DNA from: Rhizopus arrhizus
Taxonomy: Eukaryota > Mucoromycota > Mucoromycetes > Mucorales > Rhizopodaceae
NCBI GenBank assembly: GCA_024220505.1
Contig: JAKZZE010000007.1
Coordinates: 1,550,001-1,614,000 of the forward strand
Direction: 5' to 3'
Length of the DNA stretch: 64,000 nt
Made by a program: the position numbers and the translations under genes. Below, piece by piece: positions 54,172-64,000 of the stretch. The notes beneath the pieces are model-generated. The model saw nothing but the letters and a program-made list of their open reading frames with translations, ran no database searches and was not told the origin of the DNA. Every line of letters starts with the position of its first letter. Position 1 is the stretch's first letter.

Positions 54172-54281
54172 TTCCAACAAGATTCGTAAGAAACTGTAAT
54201 TGCTTCTCTTTCTAATTCACCGTTTGGTACGACTCTTGAGCTTGGTCCATTTGAAGTTAAATTATTGTTGTTTGTTGACAT
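54172..54281 (-). pseudogene. Merlin copy 2 transposase exon 1, inverted
   Basis: Same 110-bp exon as 49998-50107 but on the minus strand, separated from exons 2-4 by the inversion. The copy cannot make the full transposase. Confidence 0.9.
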
Positions 54282-55147
54282 CTTGTATAATACTCTGCGT
54301 TCAGTTTGAATAAAAATATTTAAACAATTCAATGTTTTACAAAGATGATAAAAATTAGTATTGAAAACAATACTACATTAAATACTATATTAAACTTACC
54401 TTCAGTTACAAAAAGAAAAAAGGAAAAAAAAAAAGGAAAAAAAGAAAACAAAAAAAAAACGAAAGAGAAAAGAAAAAAATTTTAAGGGATAACTTCTTTT
54501 CCTTTGTGGCTTACGTCGAATTAAAATTCCGTGAACAAAAATGTTGAAGGATCAAAATTTCCGATAAAAACAATCATCCACATCCGGGTATCGAACCCAG
54601 GATCATCACTTTGGGAAGACCACACTTTTCCAACCAAGCTATTTTAACTATCTGTCAGAACGAGAAAATAATATGATTGTGTCCCACTTACAGTTAAATT
54701 AATTTATGCTCTTCATGGGTTGCAAGATGCTTTTTAACCGTAACTAAATACTAATATTGTTCTGTGTATCTCTTTCATTACTTTCAATGACTATTTTATG
54801 CCAAATTTAAAGAAAATTTCGTGTATACGTATTTTAAAAAAGCTAGCCGAAGTGATGCAGAGAAAATCAAAAGTTTTATGATTGAGTGCATTAATTACAA
54901 TGTCTGGTACCTAATGGATAAGCTACGTGATAACAGGATTGGACTACATTTACGGAACATGGAAAAAGTGCCAAATTCTGCGATTAGAGCAGCAATATGT
55001 CGGAATTTTAATATTTAAACTGCGGCATCGTATTCTCCATACTCAAAAACCCTTGTTTCCATATTTGGACTGTAAATATATCTCCGATTGAACTGTATAT
55101 CTAATGATTTATCCATCGTGGCCTGAAGTCCCAATCACCCTTTTTAG

Positions 55148-56701
55148 TTTTTTAAGACGTATTGGAGCTATTTCTACTCAACCAGAGGTTAGATGTCCTA
55201 AGTGCAGCGAAATAATGCGTGGTCCAACATGGAGAGCATCCCGTAACCAATACCAATTTCGTTGTTATAATCGTGCTGTGCATCCTACAGAAGTATCTCA
55301 ATCTGTTACAAAAAGTTCGATGTTTTACCGCAAGAGATGCGACATCCGTATCACATTGAAGGTTATATTTCGCCTTACGATGAACCAAGAAAGATTTTCA
55401 ACGATATACAGAGACCTTTCCATTGACTACAAGATAATATCCCAGCTATACCGAGATCTTATTGTTGTATTTGAAAGCGATTTGTTAAGACATAATCCAA
55501 TTATGTTAGGTAAGTTATAAATATTTCTTTTATATCTTTATTAATTTATGTGATATAGGTGGGCCAGGTGTAGATCATGTCCAAATAGACGAATCGAAAT
55601 TTGGTAAAAGAAAGTACCATAGAGGCCATCGAGTAGAAGGTGTATGGGTTTTGGGCATGGTCGAAGCTATTGCCCTAGGTACAAATAGGGTTGTGACAGT
55701 ATCACAAGCAAACGGCGTTACTGAAACAAGATTGGTACCTCAGTTCAAAGCAGGCCGCAGGTTTTTATGCACTGTTCCAAACAGAAATGCACGCACCCTT
55801 ATACCAATCATTCGAAAGTATGTTGTTCCAGGTACAACAATCCGAACGGATGGCTGGCGTGCCTATAGTGGCTTACACCCTAGGGAGCGGTACAATGCCC
55901 GCACTGGAGCGCTTCAAGTTGCAATGATGGATAGTGAGCAACATATTTACAGGCATCAAGTAGTTAATCATTCCCTTGGGTTTGCTACGGAAGATCAAGT
56001 TCACCAAAATAATACTCAAGGGATGATTAACACAAACATTATAGAAGGATTGTGGGCTGATGTCAAAAGAGAAATGCAAGCTAGGCATCGTACAAAGCTC
56101 GAGTGTCCTTATAGACTAATGGAATACTTGTGGCGTTACGAAAACCGTAACCAAATTTGGAGGGCTTTAGTGCGTGGTCTAGGGGAGGTATCGTTTCCTG
56201 ATATGCCAAGACAAAGAAACAGAGATGTAGAAGTTGAGAATTATCAACTCATAACAGAAGAAGAAGGAAGTGAAGAGGTGATGGAAGGTGATCCAACTGA
56301 TGAAATGAACAACAACCACGAAATTGACAGTAAATATAAAAAAAATGTGATAGTCTTATATTTGTCTAAATTAACATAATAATAATTTCTGCATAATAGT
56401 CGATATTGGTGAAGACACAGATACGGATGATATTGATAATGATCCAGATTATCAAGCAGAAGTACAGTCACCTCCATTACGTCGCCGTAGGCTTAATAGA
56501 AGAACTGATGTTGCAGTTGTGATAGAAGACGAGAGCAGTGCTTTACCTAATTCTGACAACAATAGTGTCCTTTCGGTCGAACAAGCTACAAGTAGATTAC
56601 TGGAAGTTGTGCGAAACCGAGATATAGATAACTTTCAAGCAGCATCAGAAGCATTGTACAATGCTATGATCACAGAGCAAAGTACTTCAAACGCAACATA
56701 A
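55148..56701 (+). pseudogene. Merlin copy 2 transposase exons 2-4
   Basis: Exons 55148-55509, 55559-56329, 56400-56701 match copy 1 and keep the three catalytic residues and splice sites. The first exon and promoter point the other way (54172-54281). Without a new start, expression is unlikely. Confidence 0.88.
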
Positions 56702-59110
56702 TAAACGTAAAAGATATTAGAAAACACGAACATTTTTTTATAAAGATATCTGTTACATACCTTTTCGATGTGTTAGAGTTACTTTACTGTAAATTGCTTA
56801 AACTTATATGAAGCGACTACCCTTTATTTTATGTAATCAGTGCATAAATATAAGTTAAATTTTATTTGCAAACCAAAAGCACTATTATGCTCTTGCTTAT
56901 AATTTTTCTTTGCCTAAATATTACAGACTATTTTAGTTTCTTTTTTATACCTATTATCGAATATAAATACACATGCAATAAAAAACTAAATAGCAATGAA
57001 AAATGTATCGGATCGAATAACAGAATTTAACTTTTTTTGAATACGAATTATAATGAGAATAACACATTTAATAAGAACATTTTAAAATTAAATTAAAAAT
57101 AAGTTTGTAATTAACAAAATATGCTAAAAACGGTATGAATTAATATTTTTAAAGTATATTCACGAATAATATCGCATTGTTATATAATAATATATATGCT
57201 CTTATCATTTTAGAACAGAATCTGATTGCAGTTAATACTGACAAATACAAGTCTTAATATAAGATCATAATTAAAATAAAATAAAACATAAGTTTATTTA
57301 AATAAGGCCATATAATCAATTCCAATTAAACATGTTCTTTCAGAATATGCTTTGTATTAATGAGAGTTCTTTGATAAGAAGTATTAACTAAAGTAACAAA
57401 ATCCAATCAAATGTCAGGTATTTCTCTAATATTTTACATAATTGGAATAACGTTATTTAAATCAGTGAAAAAATCCCAGAGTAAAAGATAATATATAACA
57501 GGCGTACAAACGAACAGACGAAAGCTTTTTACAACAATAATTATAAATGACATTTGCTAAAGTACTTGCCAGTTAAAGGAACGCTTACAATAGAGAATAT
57601 TAAGCCACTGAGAAACATTCTAATTCATATTATTTTTTTTACAAAATTAAAAAGAAAACAAATACTAAAAAGATATTGTTTAATATAATTCATACCATTT
57701 TCATAAATACAGTAAATTGGTGAGAAACAACTAATGTAAAAATAATAATTATTTAAATATTAAGAGTAAATTAAAAATTATCATAAATCCTAAAATTAAT
57801 AAATGTGTGTTGTATTAGTATCAATATTGAAAACCTTACAAAGTCATATAATTTGCATAATAATATGAACTTATATTGACATTAACTTTTATCATTTCGT
57901 TTAGATTTTATCTTTTTATAATGGAAATATTCCTCACTCAATAAGATATGAATATCTGCCTTCAGTTAGTGTAATTTTTACTTTTAACTTAAGCTGAATA
58001 AAGATTAGATCCAAAGTGTTCAAATTGTTTCCCAATCTTTGTTTCCACCTTTTCTTTTATTATTTTAACAATTATGCAATAATTACAGTTAGTTTTTTTT
58101 TTTTTTTTTTCTTTTTACAACTAATATTGGAGCCATAGCCAAAAATAAAAACCTTTTAAAAATCGAAGAAATAATCTGATTCTCGCATGATAAAAATGAT
58201 GCATTTAGCTAAAAGTATTAGTATTTATTTCATATTTTTCAAAAGATACTTGAGAACAAGCTTTTATGTGGCATGCATACCCGAACAATGGATGATGCCT
58301 CTTTATAAGAAGCCCTAGTTATAGCATGTAAGCTACGAATCCTAATTAGGTCGGAAAACTTTTGGCAGTCATAATGATGTTCTCTATAACAGCCATTAAT
58401 TAGTGCAATTAGAGTCCAAAGAACGTACAAAGTGGTTTGGGAGCATTAATCCTTCACAAAAGTAAACAAGGCCAAGCTGAGGAAACCAGATGCTTACAGT
58501 GCCGGAGTGCCCAAAACTCAATTTTTTAGATTCTGTTAAAAATTTTACCACACGCAAAGCATAACAAGATAAGTAGTTTCCCAAAGTCTCGGAGTGTGAA
58601 ATCAAATATTCGCTCCGCAATGTTAACAAAAGTGCGAATATGCTACAAATTTAGGAGCCCTATAAACCTACCATATCTTGAAAGTTTTTTATAAACTATT
58701 GCAGACCAAACGATACGGTTATCAAAAATAGATGTACAAACTTTCCGCTATAAACTCCGACATTTATATTTTTTTGCGTTAGTTTTTGACCTATTTCTCT
58801 ACCACAAATGGTAATAAATAAAACAAAAATTTATGCCTATTTTTGGAACATATTGTTACACAATTGTTCAAAATTTCATTAAAATCCATAAAGATCTCAT
58901 GGATATCAAGAGCGCCAAAATTTTATTCATACCGCCTATTTTCAAATGCAAATACTGATAACAAAAAGTCGGAATTTGAATACAAAAATAGTTTCAATGG
59001 ATGCACAATGACCTAAAGTATATGTTTTTGTTCTTAGATTGCGATTCTAGCTCCGATTTAACTCCAGATCCAAGGATTTATCCATCGTGGCCTGAACTCC
59101 TAGTTGTCCA

Positions 59111-61830
59111 TATTTATGCACTGATTACATAAAATAAAGGGTAGTCGCTTCATATAAGTTTAAGCAATTTACAGTAAAGTAACTCTAACACATCGAAAAG
59201 GTATGTAACAGATATCTTTATAAAAAAATGTTCGTGTTTTCTAATATCTTTTACGTTTATTATGTTGCGTTTGAAGTACTTTGCTCTGTGATCATAGCAT
59301 TGTACAATGCTTCTGATGCTGCTTGAAAGTTATCTATATCTCGGTTTCGCACAACTTCCAGTAATCTACTTGTAGCTTGTTCGACCGAAAGGACACTATT
59401 GTTGTCAGAATTAGGTAAAGCACTGCTCTCGTCTTCTATCACAACTGCAACATCAGTTCTTCTATTAAGCCTACGGCGACGTAATGGAGGTGACTGTACT
59501 TCTGCTTGATAATCTGGATCATTATCAATATCATCCGTATCTGTGTCTTCACCAATATCGACTATTATGCAGAAATTATTATTATGTTAATTTAGACAAA
59601 TATAAGACTATCACATTTTTTTTATATTTACTGTCAATTTCGTGGTTGTTGTTCATTTCATCAGTTGGATCACCTTCCATCACCTCTTCACTTCCTTCTT
59701 CTTCTGTTATGAGTTGATAATTCTCAACTTCTACATCTCTGTTTCTTTGTCTTGGCATATCAGGAAACGATACCTCCCCTAGACCACGCACTAAAGCCCT
59801 CCAAATTTGGTTACGGTTTTCGTAACGCCACAAGTATTCCATTAGTCTATAAGGACACTCGAGCTTTGTACGATGCCTAGCTTGCATTTCTCTTTTGACA
59901 TCAGCCCACAATCCTTCTATAATGTTTGTGTTAATCATCCCTTGAGTATTATTTTGGTGAACTTGATCTTCCGTAGCAAACCCAAGGGAATGATTAACTA
60001 CTTGATGCCTGTAAATATGTTGCTCACTATCCATCATTGCAACTTGAAGCGCTCCAGTGCGGGCATTGTACCGCTCCCTAGGGTGTAAGCCACTATAGGC
60101 ACGCCAGCCATCCGTTCGGATTGTTGTACCTGGAACAACATACTTTCGAATGATTGGTATAAGGGTGCGTGCATTTCTGTTTGGAACAGTGCATAAAAAC
60201 CTGCGGCCTGCTTTGAACTGAGGTACCAATCTTGTTTCAGTAACGCCGTTTGCTTGTGATACTGTCACAACCCTATTTGTACCTAGGGCAATAGCTTCGA
60301 CCATGCCCAAAACCCATACACCTTCTACTCGATGGCCTCTATGGTACTTTCTTTTACCAAATTTCGATTCGTCTATTTGGACATGATCTACACCTGGCCC
60401 ACCTATATCACATAAATTAATAAAGATATAAAAGAAATATTTATAACTTACCTAACATAATTGGATTATGTCTTAACAAATCGCTTTCAAATACAACAAT
60501 AAGATCTCGGTATAGCTGGGATATTATCTTGTAGTCAATGGAAAGGTCTCTGTATATCGTTGAAAATCTTTCTTGGTTCATCGTAAGGCGAAATATAACC
60601 TTCAATGTGATACGGATGTCGCATCTCTTGCGGTAAAACATCGAACTTTTTGTAACAGATTGAGATACTTCTGTAGGATGCACAGCACGATTATAACAAC
60701 GAAATTGGTATTGGTTACGGGATGCTCTCCATGTTGGACCACGCATTATTTCGCTGCACTTAGGACATCTAACCTCTGGTTGAGTAGAAATAGCTCCAAT
60801 ACGTCTTAAAAAACTAAAAAAAAATTAGTAAACATATTTTTGTAAAAAAAAAAAGACACTTACTTCCAACAAGATTCGTAAGAAACTGTAATTGCTTCTC
60901 TTTCTAATTCACCGTTTGGTACGACTCTTGAGCTTGGTCCATTTGAAGTTAAATTATTGTTGTTTGTTGACATCTTGTATAATACTCTGCGTTCAGTTTG
61001 AATAAAAATATTTAAACAATTCAATGTTTTACAAAGATGATAAAAATTAGTATTGAAAACAATACTACATTAAATACTATATTAAACTTACCTTCAGTTA
61101 CAAAAAGAAAAAAGGAAAAAAAAAGGAAAAAAAGAAAACAAAAAAAAAACGAAAGAGAAAAGAAAAAAATTTTAAGGGATAACTTCTTTTCCTTTGTGGC
61201 TTACGTCGAATTAAAATTCCGTGAACAAAAATGTTGAAGGATCAAAATTTCCGATAAAAACAATCATCCACATCCGGGTATCGAACCCAGGATCATCACT
61301 TTGGGAAGACCACACTTTTCCAACCAAGCTATTTTAACTATCTGTCAGAACGAGAAAATAATATGATTGTGTCCCACTTACAGTTAAATTAATTTATGCT
61401 CTTCATGGGTTGCAAGATGCTTTTTAACCGTAACTAAATACTAATATTGTTCTGTGTATCTCTTTCATTACTTTCAATGACTATTTTATGCCAAATTTAA
61501 AGAAAATTTCGTGTATACGTATTTTAAAAAAGCTAGCCGAAGTGATGCAGAGAAAATCAAAAGTTTTATGATTGAGTGCATTAATTACAATGTCTGGTAC
61601 CTAATGGATAAGCTACGTGATAACAGGATTGGACTACATTTACGGAACATGGAAAAAGTGCCAAATTCTGCGATTAGAGCAGCAATATGTCGGAATTTTA
61701 ATATTTAAACTGCGGCATCGTATTCTCCATACTCAAAAACCCTTGTTTCCATATTTGGACTGTAAATATATCTCCGATTGAACTGTATATCTAATGATTT
61801 ATCCATCGTGGCCTGAAGTCCCAATCACCC
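59111..61830 (-). mobile_element. Merlin copy 3, inverted and truncated (2720 bp)
   Basis: Reverse complement of copy 1 from its left terminus (at 61830) to the position equivalent to 51860. The right 2.3 kb is missing; the truncated end joins the right terminus of copy 2 at 59110/59111. The right flank is CACTA-C. Confidence 0.9.
59260..60973 (-). CDS. Merlin copy 3 transposase, four exons
   Basis: All four exons are present on the minus strand: 60864-60973, 60452-60813 (approx), 59632-60402 (approx) and 59260-59561, with the same splice sites and catalytic motifs as copy 1 (VQIDES, IRTDGW, NIIEGLW). Stop TAA at 59260. The coding region looks intact although the element's right end is lost, so this copy could supply transposase but not move by its own two ends. 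Exon borders in the middle are inferred by alignment to copy 1. Confidence 0.85.
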
Positions 61831-62163
61831 ATTATTTCTATTGTTCAACTTCAGATGCATATATTAGAACATCGACAAGCTTTAGCTTAATCATTGGTTC
61901 TTCAGCACGACATCGTGACCGAGTCTATATCTTTTATATCTACGCTCACAAAGAATGTAAATAGATGCCAACTTTTTATCCATAAAGCGAGGCCTTTTCG
62001 CAATATAAAGAAATCTGCAATAAAGAAGGATTTTAATTTTATATTGCTGCTATTGTTTTTTTGTTTAATTTTTTATTTAATCTTGCGATTAAAACAATGT
62101 TCAAGCTAACAATTATTTTTTTTTTAAAAAAAAAAAGCCAAGATTGAAAGTTGTTTCAGTAAC

Positions 62164-63252
62164 ATGAAATCAGACGAGTGGAGAACGTGGTGCGTTGTGC
62201 TGTCGCCATTTCTCTTGAAACAGAAACTGGCAAGAGAGCACTTTGACAATTGGATGCTGTACGTTGAAGCGGTGAAATTGGTCACTGGGCCCCTTGTTAC
62301 AAATGAAGACATAGACATAGCCCATTCACTCTTTAAAAATTTTGGCAAGACTTGTGTTCGACTATATGGAAACTCTATGGCAACACCAAACATGCACATG
62401 CATATGCATCTCAAGGAATGCTTTTTGGACTTTGGTCCTTCTTATGCCTTTTGGCTTTATGGTTTCGAACGCCTTAATGGTAACATAAAAAATATAAACA
62501 TTAATTTTAAGACAGGCTTCGAAACAACCTATGCAATTATGTTTATCCAAAATGTTCATACACAAGACCTCATACACTCATTACATTCATTCATTAACAC
62601 AACCAACAATGACATGCTCCTATTAGTGAAATCTATAGAAAAGATAGGCGAGGTTACGAGTGATGAGAGTGGTTTAACGCCATTTGACTACTCTCGTTTC
62701 ATAGACGGGCCTAGTTTATTCAATTCGACGATTACTGGTAGTGAGCCTCTGCCACCAACCTCCTATCCTTTAAAATACAACAAAAAAATACACCTTATAT
62801 GCCATGAACATTATGAAGCTTTAAAAGCCTATTATATCTACACCTATGCAACTAATACATACATCGATACTACTATACATTCATTTAAAAATATCACTTT
62901 GCTTGGACAACTTTATCAGCCAGCAATTAACGATTCCTTTTCATCATCACCTTCATCATTCATTCAGGCCATTGTCGACAATCAACTGCGCATTGGTCAA
63001 ATATCATATCTTTTCACACATTCATTTAACAATATGACTCATTACTTTGCATTTGTCAATTGGTACAGCCATGCGACCCAGCATTTCCCCACCTTCGATG
63101 GTACTGGCATCCAAGTGTGGAAGAATCAATATGAACCAGTGTCAAGACTTAGCATACTTCCAATTCATCGAATTTATAACCCTGTTGCTGTCAAATCATA
63201 CATCGATAACCACATCCTCACTCTCTCTCTTCCAAGAAAAATTTATATGTAA
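62164..63252 (+). pseudogene. CACTA/tnp2 (Plavaka-like) transposase, C-terminal part, 5'-truncated
   Basis: The frame contains MKSDEWRTWCVVLSPFLLK, then TPNMHMHMHLKECFLDFGP and YGFERLNGNIKN, which resemble the C-terminal region of tnp2/DUF4218-type CACTA transposases of fungi. A splice acceptor TTGTTTCAG lies just before the first ATG, so that ATG is internal and the real start lay further 5'. The catalytic N-terminal two-thirds is missing because the Merlin array joins at 61831. Ends at TAA 63250-63252, tail to tail with the companion gene. This is the part that CACTA-B lacks. Confidence 0.75.
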
Positions 63253-63437
63253 CAAATATGCAAAACCATTAAATCATTCATTTATCTATCGATATTATTA
63301 TTATTATTTTTATTTTATTACATATTTTACTAAAGAATCATTCAATAGACTAGCTTTTTTTTAACAAATGTTTATTCAATTTGAAAAACGACAACAAAAC
63401 AAGGAACAAAAAGGAAAGGAAAAAAAAAAGTGGATGC

Positions 63438-64000
63438 CTATGGCATTGGGTTGACGGCGGCAAAGGAGGAAGAACCAGAAACAGAAGTTGGAAAGCCAAG
63501 AGCAGGGGAAGAAAAAGCCCAGGAAGGGTAATACTCATGGTCGAGCTTATCAGGGAACTCCACCTCAACATTTTCTATTCTTCTTCTAATAGCTGGTGGA
63601 GCCCCCTTTTTCTTTAACAAGTCTTTGTGCCCTTTCTGCAGCTCTTTGTGGAATTCCACTACCTGTAGGCAATTAAGGTATATTAGAAAAAGAGGTTTAT
63701 TGATATGTTATACTTACTCTTTCACTTCTGAATGATGGCCGCTTGACAATAAATGTACGGCCATCTTCATCTTCTGGGCCATCCTCCTCATCAGAGGTCC
63801 AAGCAACCGTCAAGATCTTTTCGGCAAATGGGAACCGGGCGTGGTATGCTGCTGGGTTGGCGTTGTAAGCAATCCTCCTGTTAAGGAGTTTCTATCATAA
63901 AGTATTGATATAAGTATTATAGGCATTTTATATTATGATTTTTTGAATATCAAGTACTTACTGCATTTACGCGGCTGCGGCAGGCTGACGTTGGTGTCGC
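63438..64000 (-). CDS. CACTA companion gene, second copy, partial
   Basis: Exons 63438-63662, 63718-63891 and 63962-beyond the window, with the same exon lengths and splice sites as 38634-39940. Protein differences are few (for example A for T in GAPPTIRRR, N for T in RIETVEV). Frame intact over the visible part. Conservation of splicing and reading frame between two copies supports a real gene rather than chance ORFs. Confidence 0.85.

Larger units (their letters stand above)
54121..59110 (+). mobile_element. Merlin copy 2, first 1020 bp inverted in place
   Basis: 54121-55140 is the reverse complement of the left 1.02 kb of copy 1, ending with the left terminus CCCAATCACCC at 55140. 55141-59110 is the remaining right part in normal orientation, ending GTTGTCC. 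The 9-bp target word TTTTTAGTT occurs at 55141-55149 and inverted at 54121-54129, once only in copy 1 (50151-50159). Confidence 0.9.
61831..64000 (+). mobile_element. CACTA-C: second CACTA-like element, both sides incomplete here
   Basis: Contains the transposase C-terminal part and, on the minus strand, the companion gene seen in CACTA-B, with matching 3' trailers. The left side is cut by the Merlin array at 61831; the right side continues past the window. Confidence 0.8.

Noticed and set aside
59111..61830. Copy 3 as a complete Merlin element
   Set aside because: The right 2.3 kb and right terminus are missing; only the left terminus at 61830 is present.

Overview
The window looks like a transposon graveyard and nursery from an AT-rich eukaryotic genome, most probably an early-diverging (Mucoromycota-like) fungus. 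The reasons are short GT-AG introns of about 50-80 bp, Ty3/gypsy elements with one carrying a chromodomain, DD35E Tc1-like elements, a Merlin element, CACTA/Plavaka-like elements and an APE-type LINE. The taxon is an inference from element types and composition. I found no ordinary host protein gene. The only non-mobile genes I can support are two tRNA genes, tRNA-Gly(GCC) at 7955-8025 (+) and tRNA-Gln(UUG) at 31129-31200 (-).

Layout. 1-655: end of a Tc1-like element. 1187-1980: DDE transposase pseudogene. 1975-7118: left arm of a CACTA-like element (CACTA-A) holding Tc1-B (2516-4747, itself split by a solo LTR at 3654-4232) and the intact Tc1-C (5361-7021). 7955-17641: tRNA-Gly beside a dense, partly palindromic cluster of LTR-derived modules around a gag-only retroelement (9917-11502), which carries a canonical -1 frameshift signal and is cut by Tc1-D1. 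17642-31034: a Ty3/gypsy element (gypsy1) with identical LTRs, split by Tc1-D2 and by an intact 6.4 kb chromovirus (gypsy2, 23591-29989). 31129-31200: tRNA-Gln. 31201-36575: a LINE inserted exactly at the 5' end of that tRNA. 37035-41433: CACTA-B, an internally deleted element with TIRs and a GCC target duplication that keeps a spliced companion gene. 42676-49140: an LTR and a broken gypsy3 cut by two inverted copies of Tc1-E. 49141-61830: three Merlin copies in a rearranged array. 61831-64000: CACTA-C, with the C-terminal part of the transposase and the companion gene running off the window.

The boundaries are unusually well supported. Many insertions have target duplications visible by eye, and CACTA-A versus CACTA-B supplies paralogous empty sites for two Tc1 insertions. 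The two most striking points are the Merlin array, where an inverted segment is bounded by inverted 9-bp target copies as expected for transposition using the ends of two neighbouring elements, and the gag element's frameshift signal (A AAA AAC, 5-nt spacer, 10-bp stem) placed exactly at the gag stop codon.
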